Of a stretch of DNA of 64,000 nt, positions 1 through 14,100 are shown in pieces. Source of the DNA: Rotaria macrura (lineage: Eukaryota; Rotifera; Eurotatoria; Philodinida; Philodinidae); assembly GCA_900239685.1 (NCBI GenBank), contig OENT01000493.1:42896-106895 (forward strand). The letters are read 5' to 3'. A program made the translations under genes and the position numbers. Within the stretch, counting starts at the first letter, position 1; each line of letters begins with the position of its first letter. The notes beneath the pieces are model-generated. The model saw only the letters and a list, made by a program, of their open reading frames with translations. It had not been told where the DNA came from and did not search any database.

Positions 1-153
1 TGATTCCGAATCTGATATTAGTTTTGAACCAAATCGCAGCTTTCTTACAAAACATTGGCTGCAAAAAGGTCTCAAATGCACAAAAACTGCATCTACAAAC
101 AAAATTGCCTAGATATGTCTGAGATGATCAGCAGTGTTGGGATTTACCAAATA
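1..153 (-). repeat. Truncated copy of the ~545-bp dispersed repeat (copy a1)
   Basis: This is the reverse complement of the middle of the repeat seen whole at 34561-35108 and 43619-44171. It is cut by the window edge and stops near 153, where similarity to the family is lost. The same stretch recurs at about 325-475, so two partial copies lie next to each other. No coding capacity is seen. Confidence 0.75.
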
Positions 154-221
154 ACTGGTTCTGTAGCTATTTAAAAGGACTATCGAAAGGTAAAAACCCA
201 AAGTCAATAGATATTAATATT

Positions 222-590
222 GACCAAACCATCCCTGAGGGGTGGTACAGGGAATTTTTTTAAAACCAAATTTTTTTCTCAGAATTATCAACAAGGTATA
301 TAAATCGACTCAGTTTTGAACGCTGATTCCGAATCTGATATTAGTTTTGAACCAAATCGCAGCTTTCTAACAATAAATTGGCTGCAAAAAGGTCTCAAAT
401 ACACAAAAACTGCATGCCGAAACTAAATTGTCTAGATATGTCTGAAATGATCAGTAGTTTCGGAGTTTCCCAAAAAGGTTTACCAAGATACTTCATCCGT
501 GCACACATTCTAGAATGACTGATTCGTCTCATTCACTTTTTGAAGTACACATAACTCTCGGACATAAGTTCGAAGTTTTCACATGTATTT
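222..590 (-). repeat. Partial copy of the ~545-bp dispersed repeat (copy a2)
   Basis: It matches the family in reverse orientation, from the segment containing the 'ccctgagggg' motif (near 230) to the hairpin-bearing terminus at 540-590. That terminus carries the GTGTACTT... end and the inner palindrome around TCGGAC/GTCCGA. The opposite end of the element is missing. It is diverged from the copies at 34.6 and 43.6 kb. Confidence 0.75.
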
Positions 591-2188
591 CCTTTCTACG
601 AATCGTCTCATAATTTCGAAACTTATCTATGCAAAAGATGTTGACATCCAATTCAACGTCGACTACTTTAACATGCTCATCTGTACTGTAAACATCGAAT
701 TTTGCTATGAATCATTTTAAGATTTTACAAACTAGATTAGTTTCTATCAATTAGTAACATTTCACTTTCATATAATCTATTACATTTTGGAAATATTTCA
801 TCGTTAAATACAATTCACAATTGAGTGAATCTCTGTGCAATCGAAAATACAAATACTGTTACTTTCATTACGACATGATAATGAATCATCGACAAAACAC
901 GCTTCCGTCTGCTATTGTATTATTTCTATGATTACATGAATACTGAAAAAAGTAGAATAAGAAAAATAAATACAATTATCTTGTTAATATTACATTTACA
1001 TAATTATATGACATTTAATCAACATGAACCCATCCTTGTTCTATAGTTTCCTCTAATTTTAATAGTCTAACACAAATTATGTATGATTAATTTTAAATAG
1101 CTAATTTATGTTTCGAGCAAAACAAGACTATTGAACAAGTGATAGAGTTTTGTACATTTTAATATAATATATGACAAGAAACATCATAGATGCATTTACA
1201 AATTTCAATGCTAAATGTCAACGTCAACTTACAGATCTCGAGAATAGACCCATATAGGTCATTCATGTATTTTAAGCACATTGTTTACTTGATAATATAG
1301 TAATATCTCAGAGGATTACAATACTTCACAATAAGATTCATTATCTTCACATGGCATCATGTTCTTCATCGTGTCTACAAGGCAAGAACATTCCGCCTAA
1401 GCTTTTTTTCCTTTCAATCTATAGAAAAAAAGATGTCATGTAAAATAAGAAAAGTATAAGTAGAAATATAATTAAAGTATTTTTAGATCATTTTTGTTGT
1501 CTACTAGCAAATATAGTTGACAGGTTCATTATAAGATGCGACATCACTACTTTTGCTTTCTATTCTTTTTGTGTTTCTACGTTGGAATAAGTCCTGTCAT
1601 CACTCTGACTGAGTATTCATATCATTGAAAGTTTCAAATCAAGAATCTATTGTGCTATGATGTTTTAATTCCACCTACACTAGAATTCATACCTTGCGCA
1701 TGTTCTAGCGTCTAATGTGTTGAGTTAGAATATTCAAGTCATTGATATATTTGATCAGCGTTCATGAAATAATTAGATAATTTAAATTATTACAAAATGT
1801 TGAAATCTATCGATTGATCGTCATATGGCTGATACTTCTGATATGTTGTACTTTGATGTTTGATATACGTATTTCAAACGACTATACATTTGATGACTTG
1901 GACACAATTGAATGTTTAGAAGTGATTGAAAGAAAATATTTATATGTATACATGAATGTTGAATAAAAATGAGTGAAAAGGAAAAATTGTGTTTATTGTG
2001 AAATCTGGTAGTTATTCACATCTTTACTCAAAGTTCATAAATTTAAATTAATCATTTGTTGATTTACGGCTGCCAAAATAAAAAAGATTGATATACAGTT
2101 GATACAAAAAGTAAAATGATAGAATTTAAAAAATTTTTTCATCATAATGATCTCGTGTTTTAATTCGAAAGTTCTCGTGAGAAACGTT
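591..2188. other. Non-coding stretch downstream of the PPC-module gene
   Basis: AT-rich DNA with stops in all frames. I see no exon, RNA gene or element end. Part of it is presumably the 3' UTR and downstream flank of the minus-strand gene ending at 2189. Confidence 0.5.
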
Positions 2189-5100
2189 CTAGTTTTGTCC
2201 TCCTCTAGAGGCTATAAACGATTCATAAGATGGAGGAGCTTCTTCATAAGCAGACGTAATACGTGCAGATCCTGATACGGTATAAATTACGCGATTATCC
2301 CTAGCTCTTGCTGCAGACGTTTCATGATGTGTCGAGGGAACATTCGTTCGTCTTGTTCTTTGATGACCTGTTGACGCGGTTGCTGCATGACGTGAGCTGC
2401 TGCCTTTTCTGAATCTAGTACAAATACCCATAATACCAGCGGCTATTAAAACACCACCGAAACAAATACCGATAATTTGTATTGTATTCAATGGGCTAGC
2501 GCGATGATTTGGTTTAGCTGTTGAATGACCACTATAAGATTGATCATCTACGTGGAAGAAAACAAAATACATACATGAGTACTTGACCATTTTCTTGTCG
2601 TTTGAGAGTAAAGTTAAATCTCATCATAGTTTTTTCAGAGATTCGATAACTCGATAAAGGTAAAAATTTTGGAAAACTGAAAGAATCACAAATCTCAATG
2701 GAACATTTCAATGTTAAAGTCGATCTTCGTTGATAAATTAGAATTTGGCAAATGCAAACTTCGATCTATAGTAGAGTTATATGTAGAATCACTTTCTTCT
2801 CTACGTTACACTTTATAGAGAACTAGACCAAATTATTAAACTATTTATCTGCATTGTCTGCTATACATCTTTGGATATTGATCAAACAGTAGTTCATACA
2901 TTGAAAAACGTATATTTGAAAGTTCCGAAAATATCTCAGGCCTTTTTCTATAGACATTCGAAGAGAACACTGTCAACGAATGGTTTCTTCAACTTGGTAG
3001 TTGTGTTTTTCTATTAGAATTATAATATCTCGATTTGCAATGTTTTCTAATTATTGATTTTAAGACATTAAAAGTTCGTTAAAAAATAATAAATTTAAAC
3101 AGGCAATGCATTTATATTCCACATATCTCAGATTGTGTAATCATTAGTCTATTCTAAACCAACGACATATAGCGAATTCATTCGATCGTTTGAGAATCTA
3201 ATATTCCAACACAACAGGTTTTTACAATCATTAGTTAAAAGAACAAAACTTGATGCCATTATCCAAGGCCTATATGCAAATTAAACGCAGATGGAACTCA
3301 TTTTCTGTTTGAAAAATGTGATTTTTTTGTCAAAGTTTCGTCAGCAGAAAAAAAATACCATGATTTTTATCACCTTTTGTGGATGTGTGTTCGTAGTACA
3401 TAGTGGTATTTTAATGACCGTATACAAATTTTAACGTTAAGATCGTAAATACTCAAGATTTATACCTAATCTCAAACTCTCTTGCAACATATCATTTAGG
3501 TTTAAGGCCCCCCCCCCCCTCCGTTTCAAAAAAAGTCGATTTTCGTTACAAAAATGAAAATTGAGATAACACCATGAGGTGATAGCCCATGTTCTGCTCT
3601 TTCAGAATCACTATGGTTTTTTTTCCAAAGACCCTATTTTGACCGAAATTTTTAGTGATCTTTGAGAGGTCCTCTATGTCAAAAACGATTTTTGTTTAAT
3701 TAGGTCTTTGATCTCTAATTACTGATTAATTAATTAATTAAGCGCTCAGCGTGTGCAGAATTAAAAGTTACGTGGGATGAGTTAGGTCAGTTTCCTCAAA
3801 AACCGCGTGAAAATTGCAGAAAATTGCAGAAAAAATGTTTTTATGTTTTTCCATTTTCCATCCTACTTATTTTGCCGTTAACTATGTTTTTTCGATAAAT
3901 TTTTTTTACCATTCGATACAGCATGCGAAGACGCAGGGCGTCTCGTGCTCCGATTTTTGAAAAAACATTTTTTATGTCCAAAAAAGATCGCCTACAAAAT
4001 TCACTGGCAGTTTTGTGGCCTTTTTTCAATGACTTTGAATTGTGGAAACTGTTTTGGCTTACAGAATGGACTTTTTAAAAATCAAAGCACGAAATGCCCT
4101 GCGGCTTTGTATGCTCTATCGAATGGTAAAAACAATTTTTCGAAAAAACATAGTTGAAGGCAAAATAACTAGGATGGAAAATGGTTCATTTTTAACTAGT
4201 GTTCACTTCATAACTTCCTTAAACTTGCCTGTTTCGGACTGAAATTTTTATCGTAGGCTACCTGCTCCAGTCCTAACATATCCTGAGAATTTCAGCCGAT
4301 TTGGACTTTCTTAGACGAAAATCGACTTTTGAGGGGGCGGGGGGAGCCTTAAGGCATCTTTTTATTCACATAAAAATAGAGTCTCCAAGCAATCTCCTCA
4401 GAAATATGTGAAGATATTCTAGAATCATCGTACTTTGTTGTAACTTTTGTCAAAATATCAACAACATGCTTTTGAATTGTGTCCCAATTCATTTTAAATG
4501 TCAATAGTTGCTCTCATCTATTAATAACGACATCGAACAATGAGAGACTAGTTGTTAATGAAGATATTGTAAATGTGTAATTTTTTTTCCTCTTTATAAA
4601 CACCCTACTCATTTCAAATGAGTATCTTTAATTTCAGTGGAAGAAAAACAGTTTTCGAAATATGAAAAGACAATTTTGGAACGGAAGGAGTTGATCAAAA
4701 ATGACATATGCGCTCACAATGTTAGTGTGAACATGACGAGAGAATCTTAAAAATGCTCGTGGGTTTTTTTTAGTTATATAATCATTACTAAGATTGAAAT
4801 TTCTTGATGAGTTCCGATTAGAACCGAAAAAATAATCCTTAACGTCATAATGCAATTGTGTGTATACTCGAAAATTTAATTGCTCACAAATATTCGGTCA
4901 TGATTACATTAGGTTGGTACGTTCCACATGTCCTTTTGCTTTATCATTCAAATCAGCTAAACGAGAGACAATCCTTTCACGAAGAAACTATAGAGATTGA
5001 GAAAGAATTTTAGGCCTACAATGCTATGCTTCTCTATGTATCTTTCATATACATCTTCTTCTGTTAGCGGAGATGATAGTCAAAAGCAAAACGATGAAAC

Positions 5101-8100
5101 TGTTTGACATACAACATAAAGTAAGGATTCGATTTTCATTTTACGAACTAAAATAAAATCAAAATTACTACAAGCTTCGCTGTGACGTGTCCTAAGAATC
5201 CTGTAACTATCTAACTAAAGCATGGGCGATAAATTGTCTGCCGATATCTAGATATGATATAACCAATTTCTAAGCACTATAAGGGTTCAATCAAACATAC
5301 ATATTTACATCAACGTCAACAGGATCATCAAAGCACATCGTCATCAGCGATCTACTATAGACAAGACGGATTTTTCATGGAGTTCAAGATTATATTTTAT
5401 GTAGAGGGTTCAGCGAACATTTTTCGATCGAACTCAATCCCTTTGATTTCATAAACGACTTGTTTATCTTGAATATAGAAAACTTTTTCTCCAGAGAGTA
5501 ATATCGTATTTGGTGCTACAATTTTTCTCTGAACAATGAGCAACTGCAACATGGTAGAGTAAGTTGGCACTATCGTTTTCGCTTACCGTGATGCATAAAA
5601 AGATATGTTGGACCCCAAGCTCCGATCGTGAATTCACCTTCTTCGTACTCAGAAAGTGTTGTCACAACCAAAATATACTTGACTCCATACGATAGATTTC
5701 GACTTATTATGTACTCTCCATAATTAGCGACGATGCTAGCACGTTCGATCAGATTGCGAAGTGGAGACAATGGATTGAAAGTATTCTGGTATAAATAACT
5801 GTACAAATTCTTAAAACTTCTACAGGTGAAATAATATTTGGCATTCATAGCATTTGTGATTTCGATTGCCTCATAATAGTAGTTGCTTGAGTAGCGATCG
5901 GGTCGAGCAAATGTCGGACGCCCATATGACAAAGTTCCTGTATACGTCGATGACATGAGAGATGTTGTCGCTAAAAAATAAAACATGGCAGCTTATTTTT
6001 CAAAAACAAATTCTCTACCAATCGATACAATAATATGCCTTCTTTGGATACATTAACATACTGAACGTTTATTGTTGCTATTTTTCCTCTATATGCCCTA
6101 TGAAAAGTTTTGATCATGTGTCGCTAAATAACTACACAGTTGTCGATGACGGATCATTAACTGATAGATTGTTGAAGAAACAAAAGTCTATAGATCTCTA
6201 ATCTGATCGTAGATTAGGTTTTATAAATAAACATTGCTAGGATAACACTGGATTAAGGCGATGCCATTTTACAGATGTAATCAATATTGATATTTTTACC
6301 AATTGAAACTCGCGCAACATGATCTCTAACATTGTCCATTGTCAAAGTTATTTTTTCACTCAGTCCATAGGATACTGGAGATATTTTTTCTGCTTTTGAA
6401 AACATATCACATACAAGAGTCACATCGATCGACTGAAGAATATGCTGTCAATATATACACTGAAGACCATCATGAAGTATTTCATCCGGGATTTGATGTA
6501 TAGATTTTTCTTAATATTTTCAGTTAGACCTCATGTATCTTTTCAGATTGCATTGAATTCCGATTCGACATATGTAGTTATTGCCCTGTCACGCTGGATA
6601 CTCAGACATTTTTGTTTTGTAATTTCAACGACATATCACATAAACATGCGTTCCATACCATTAATGGAACTGTTTTTCAATCACTTTTCTATTGTCTTCT
6701 GTTCGAAAGTTTCATTGTTGAAATTTTATGCTTTTGTTTGTGAAAAAACGGATGGGCCTCGAATAAATTACACTAAATCTTAGTACCTTTTACTCTGACT
6801 TCTTATACGTAAAACGTTTCCTTTATATGCCAAAAGACAGAATTTCAAGGTCTACAAAGCTGTCCATTTGAGTTTTCAAATCAGTTCTTCCTTGTCGACG
6901 TAAAATTTAAAAGATGGATACCTACTCAATCATTCAACTGCGACGTCCTATTTTCTGCCAACATTTATTGATTAGTGGAAGTCTTTGCTCATCAAACACC
7001 GTGCTAACAGTAGATTATTTAACACCAGTAGATAGAAAATTTTGTGCTCTATGCTTTCACATCCTCATATTGTAGCTTAGAAGGAAAAGGCTTGAAATTG
7101 ATACCTGTCGGTATTTTGTGGTGTACTTTAGAAAACTGTGTTTTCAAAAACCATACTTGCTCTATGAAAGATTTATTATTATGCCATCGGATGTAGAATT
7201 TAATTCTGAACAAAATGGTCTAACTGTTAAATTGAGCAGTGAAATTTTCTTTTAATATTTTCACATTGTTTACTTCGAAATGTTTCTCCCAACCATTTCT
7301 TCTAAAATTCTGAAACATACATCGAAAGATGCAGAACTTACCGGAGAATTTTGTGGCATGGTTAAAATATCAGCGAAACCTTCGTTCAAAAATTGCAGCA
7401 TTTTTTTTTACCATCGAAGTTAGACTATTGAGTTAGTATCCATCTTTTAAATTTTACGTCAACAAGGAAGAACTGATTTGAAAAGTCAAGTAGACAGCTT
7501 TGTAGACCTTAAAATTCTCTATCATTTGGCATATAAAGGAAACCTTTTACATATAAGAAGTCAGAGAAAAAGGTATTAAGATTTAGTGTAATTTATTCTG
7601 GCCTATAGGTTAGTAGATTCTGAAAACCAACATTTTTCCTTCAAATTTCCATACAGTTTTATTATCAAGAATTTTTTTAATCACGTTTTTTCTCGGGAAA
7701 AAGCTACTTCTTGGTTATTTAGCTTTAACATATTTTGAACTCTATGACGTTTAGATTAACTTCTACATGCTGATATTTCAATAGAAAAATTTTAAGATTA
7801 TAGAGACTATCTGAATAAAGCTATCCTTATAGACTAATAAAGAAAAACAGCAAGATTTGACATTATTTACTTGCTGTTGGCGTGAAAGGAACTAGACTGG
7901 GTGCTATTGGCCCTGTCGCTAACACCGAGAATCTTCCTGTAGTAAATGCATAAGATGTCGTCACTACCAAAATATATGTACTGGTCGACTGTAGGTTGCG
8001 TTGTATCCAAAATTGAAAATTGTTGCCACTATCGTCATCGGTCACAAGCAAGTTCATGTCTGGATTGGAGGGGACAAAATTATTGCTGTAAAGACAACCG

Positions 8101-11100
8101 TATGTATCCATATTTGTTGAACTATTACTTGTAAACGTATAAATTCCATTTGTAGGAATCCATACTTGAATCGCTATATAGTAGAAGGATTCGCGTGAGC
8201 CAGCATTGGGTCGAACAAATGTTGAACTGCTCAATGATAACGATCCTGGGTATGTCGATAAAACGGAGGCAGTTGTTGTGGCTAAAATATCGAAGAGCTC
8301 ATTATTGAAATACTCAAAAGGGTATGTCTATAGGGATGAACTGACGCATTCAATCGTTTTTGAATCGCCTCCATTGCAACATTATTGTAGAAAAAGGCTA
8401 ACAAATCATTTATCTACTCATGTAAGCTCAACAATGAATACTGACCATTAGACATGTAGAAAGAAATTCAACATCACCCACAATACAATTTACTCTTTCA
8501 ATTCTATTTGAATGTAGTAAATAGATAAATACATGTATAAATGAATACAGCTATACGGAGTATTAATAAACTGCTTGACTTGGAAGAAGTCGAAGCATAA
8601 CACGTTTCGTCTGAAAGGTATAAACAGATGGATGTAATTATCTTTAATTATTACTGTAAATTTCATTTACTATTGTTGAATTATGTTGTAAAATAACAGC
8701 ATGTGTCAAAGCTTTTTCAAGAGCAATAGCCATAGTCTTAAACGAGTATAGAAATACCTATAGTGTACTTTTTCTTTGTTGCACGACATATTCTTGTAAT
8801 ATTGATCCTATTTAATAAGATTTGCTTTCGATTATTCTCTCGTACTCACAGAAAAATATACACGATCATTCAGATGTCACCTTCTTTCTTATGCATATTA
8901 GAAGCAGCTACATGACGTTGGGAAAAAAGCTCAACTCTATACTTTAGTAAGTTTTTCGAATCCTTTCGTCGTTATCTCGTATAAAAAACATTTGACTAAT
9001 GGTTATACTCATGTACGTGTTCTTAATTTTATCAAATCCAGTAATAAATATTCTTCTAAGACTTTTAATGATTACACATTTCAAGACCGTATTCTAAACG
9101 TTTATATTATTCTTTTATGCCCTAGAAATTAGCTTTATCATCACTGATGTTGAGTCAATGTTTCTCAAGTTAGAAATTATTAAGGTAGAAGATTATATTT
9201 AGTCCGAAAACTCAATTACATACTTCTAGGTTGGCTGGTTGCTAATGTTACTGAAGTGAAACTTATAGATCCGGGACCTGTCACTGTGATAGTAAAAGAG
9301 CCCGAAGTAGCCTCAGCATACGTTGTCATAACCAAAAAATATTTGCTACCAAACTGCAAACTAATGCTTATTTCAAATCCTTCATACGCCATGACTCGAC
9401 AGTCACTTGCGATCAAATTTTCAGCAGGATACGGCGGATTGAAATCGCCATTGTAAAAATATCCACAAGCTGCCATAGTACTACGGCTAGCGAAGGTGTA
9501 CCTGCCATCTCTAGAAACTCTCGCACTAATAGTTTCATAGTAATAATTATTGCGTTGACCATATGGCCGGAAGAATTTTGGATTGCTTGATGACAAATAA
9601 CTGGAGTATGTCGATGAAATGTCGAATGGATTGGTTGCTAAACAATCGAGTAACATCTGTCATAAATTGACTCAAATTAATTTGAAAAGTGAAACTTGGT
9701 TATAACTTTGTTTCTCTGAAGTCGCTTGTTCTTCAATCTTTCATATAGCTCATTCGATAGTCGTAATATTCAGTGAATGAAATTCGTTCTTACACTTTCA
9801 AAAGATGTAACGGGCTAAACCTCGAAGTTGTTAGTTTGAAGAAATATTTATGGGTAGTAACAAGATGTCCGATTCGGGAGATGATAAAGCATAGTCATAT
9901 TTGAGATTGTTTTATTCATGTACAACTGATGTTGAAGAGTTCATTAAGTACATGTTATTTTCTTTTCGAATGATCGAGAAATTGAATTTTTTTCCCCAAT
10001 CGTTCAAATGAACTTATCTCATCTTTCAAAAATCATTTTATTGATGGGAACAAAGTCTTTTTAATTTCATCCGAATATGTCGTGGACGAGAATTTCTTTA
10101 AGACATAATTCAATGAAATCCTAAGATAAACTTTATTCTATCTCTCTTAGCGATTTAATAATTATTTCAAGACTCTTTTGCAAATGTTCGCCATTCATTT
10201 ATGTTCTAGAAGCCGGCTTCATCATCACTGATATTGAATTAGTATATTCCATAAAATTTAGATGTAGAAGAAATTTCACTTCTCATCTAGTTTCTCAAGT
10301 TAGAAATTATCAAGCTAGAAGATTATATTTAGTTCTAAAACCCAGTTACGTACGTCTAGGTCTGCTTGTTGTTGTTCTTCTAGTAGACGTCGTGCTAAAT
10401 GATACTGCACTAGTTGTTCTAATCGAAAAATCTCCAGTTGTAGCCGAATTATATGTTGTAACAACCAAAATGTACACACGTCTGTATTGTAGTTGAACAA
10501 CGATTTGAAACTGACGATTCCCTCCACTGTCATCATCAGTCTTGATCAAATTTCGTGAAGAATTCAATGGATTAAAAGTATTTTCGTAGAAACACCCATA
10601 CATGTCGATTGCACTAGTGCTTGTGAAAGTAAATGTGCCAGTCGTATTCGCCGTCATAGTAATAGCATCATAATAGAAGTTGGGTGTACTGTCGGGTGGA
10701 CGGTTAAATCTTGGGCTGCTGGATGATAGAGTGCCCGAGTACAATGATGGGATTCCTTGCGCAACTGTTGCTAATGATATGGAATAAAAAGATAATGAGA
10801 ACGAAGTGAGAAGTCAAAATATCGAATCCGTCTGTGTTTACTCGACTACTAAAACTCTAATATTTTGTCAACTATTATTCTGTTGTATAGCTCGGGAAAG
10901 CATTAATAAATTCTCGGATTCATCAGTTGATCGATAAATTACACATGATTAATGGCTTTTAAACTGAAAGAAGCAATATTAAAATATCGATGCATTTGAT
11001 CTAAGAGTTCGAGTTATCCGCAAACATATAAATTTAATAGGTTGACGAGGATTTTTTTCTCAAGAGAAACAATAGCTGATGGTTGGATGCAATCAAGAAT

Positions 11101-14100
11101 AGACTTTTCACAAATCCTAGAAGACGTTCAACAAGCGAACTAAATTCAGTTCGTATGCATTCGATTCATTGTAGTTATTCAATACAACAAAGAAAGAAGA
11201 ATGTAATCGAGGACGAATATTACTGATGTTGCAAGAGAAAAAAAACAACTGAAAATGATTGTGAATATTGCACGAATCTATTACTTAATAAACTTTCTCC
11301 GTCTATCGATACAGCAAGTTTTTCTTAGATCGAACGTTATTTATCATCAGTTACGATAGTTCTGTGAAAGAAGTATATTTATCACGATCACATAGAAAAA
11401 TAATCTAAACTACTGCAATTGTTTGGCTCTTCATTAATTTAATTTTAATTTTGACTTGTAATCTTTAGGCACAATAGTTCTCTCTTTATTTACAATTTAT
11501 AGGGGAGTTTGTCAAATACTCTATTCATAGGTTCATCCGACAGATCATAATAATGATAGTCTAGAATATAGAATGATGAGAAAGAATGGAGAATACTGCG
11601 GTAGTCTCCAGGTTATACACAAACAAAGTAAATAAATACTGAGGACGTAGAATCATAGTGATTCTGAACTGTTCTTATTTATCGATATTGTACGCATGGA
11701 AGATAGATTTTAGATTATGGCATTTCAATGTAATATCTATCCTTCGTTGAAAGTCTCATAACAATAGATTCATAATATTAGTTCGTTGTTTGATGGAAAT
11801 AAAACGTGGAACTATTGTATAGTCCAATCAGCAGAAGATATTATTCGTCAAACTAGATTCCACTGATAGCAACGAAAACACAGTAGATTCTGAAGTTTGA
11901 AATAATGATGGATCAAACATATTCGCTTGATAAGAAACTGGTTATATTTTCTCGAACAAGTAAGATAACCAGATAGATCTGTTAGACGTTTCAGGTTGTT
12001 TGTTGTAGCGCCCTCAGAGATATATTCATTTGAAATTCCTCAGTGAATCTAATTGTGGCTAAGTATCAGTTCTAGTTTTAATTATCACGTGTCAAAGCTC
12101 AATTCAAACTGTGTCATGGAATGTGATTCTGCGAGATTTTACGATTATTAATTGGGAAAGTAAATTTTTATGAGACAAAAATCTCTTTCATATCAGAATA
12201 GTTTAGATACAGAAACATAACCTTTATCTAATAGCCTAACTCTTAGAATCTTTATATATATATATGTCTATTTCTAAGAGTACTAATGGAATCACTTAAC
12301 TTACTATTCACCCGCAGGGTTCACAATTTCAAATGACGAGGAGGATGCGTTTTAATAAGAAAGTTCACAAGTACAAAGAGAAAATCAACGATACAAAAGT
12401 ACAATTATTAAAATACAAGAAGACTAATAGTACGCATTAAAGTGTAAGATTAATTATGGTATAGTCAAGACAGAAGGAATGAGTTAATTAGGAGATCATA
12501 TAGTATATGCTGTGATTCGAATATATCAAAGTTCAAATTTGACTTTCTGATAAAGCACTTTTCTTTTCTTACATTCAGAGTTGCATATGAAACTTCTTCT
12601 ATAATTTTGTTAAGTTAAGAAAACATTTATTTTCTCATCAAAACGTTCACTCGTATCTATTCTCAACAAGGAGACAGATGATAAAATTCAGAGCGGAGAC
12701 TCGTTGAAATTTCCAAAAAACGGAACTTGCAACGTAGTTGTCACAGTTTTCATATCATCCCATATCAACAAATAACTATTTGTTGTATTTAACTATCGAG
12801 AGTATTCTATTGGCTGTGTCAAATGTAGTTCTTTTATGACTTTAATGAATTTCTATGATGATTATGCGTTGACAATCGATGATATGACATTATCAAGTCA
12901 CTGTTTTATTGAGTCGCAAACAGAATTAAACTCAATCCGGATTTCTTCAGATTTTCTTATCATTAAGTGAACATTGATTTAATCTATATGAGTACTCTTA
13001 TCGGTTTCGTTCATACATTTCCAGTATAGTGCCTTCTTGTTTCTACATATTCAATATTATTCCCGACATTTTTCTTCAAAGTCAAGTGCGAAACTATGTT
13101 TTACCCGACGAACAGAGCCGTCAGATGTATGCAAGCATCATCAATGAATAAATTTGCAAGATTTCGTTTAGCATAAATAAAATGTCACTATTATTGAAGG
13201 AAAGAGTCTGCTTGTTGTTGCACGTACCAACTTAAATCTAACGAACTCAATGCAAGTCATTCATGTGAATTGAGAACTGGTTTCGAAATTTTAGGTTAAG
13301 TTTAATGAAGCTATCTTCACATTAGACAAACTCATTTCTTGTACGAATGGCATTACGCATGAGAAGTCACAGAACTAATTTCTCTTAGAAAATGTCGTTC
13401 TCTACTTAAAGGATACTTACAATCAGTTTGTGTGAGATTGTTTAAAACATATATACATCGTGATTAGGGATGCAACGGTGACGGTTCATCACCGTTATAC
13501 CATCACCGTTTCACCGGTCTTTACCGGTAACCGTAGTACCGGTCATTGTTACCTCTTTTACCGGTCTCATTGGTCGCTTTCATTTGTACAGCGTGTATAT
13601 TTAGCTCATTTTCACTATTGCACTTGATAGGGGGTGAGAGGCTCTTTAGAAACCAGTTACTTAGCACTCAAACAATAGCAAAGTCCTTCCTTCAATCAGA
13701 ATTTCTAGTAAAGTAGGCTGTGAGTCAAGCTATAAGGCATAAAAGTTGAAGTGTTCGTGAACAAAGATTGAGAATCCGTCATGAATATGTTCAAAAGTTT
13801 TAATTGACTTGCATATGAATAGCATTGTGTTCAATATTTCTTTCCAATACATTAGGAGTAAAACAATACCAATACCNTGTTGTTACATCCCTACAATAGA
13901 TCTATAAGAAAAGTTCAAAAAGCTCACTGAAAATTTTTAAATCTCGGTATTAATAGTGTTAGGCTAAGTTTTTAGGTAGTAACTAGAATCTCAGAGTGGA
14001 GTTTACTTTAATGCATTATTCGATAACTAAACACACTATGAAGAGAAGTCGGTTTATTACCGAAGCTATACCTGGTGAAACCGGTAACGGCCACCGTTGA

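Noticed and set aside
3841-4242. Two similar small ORFs on opposite strands
   Set aside because: They are mirror images caused by the internal inverted repeat of the TTAA element, not genes.
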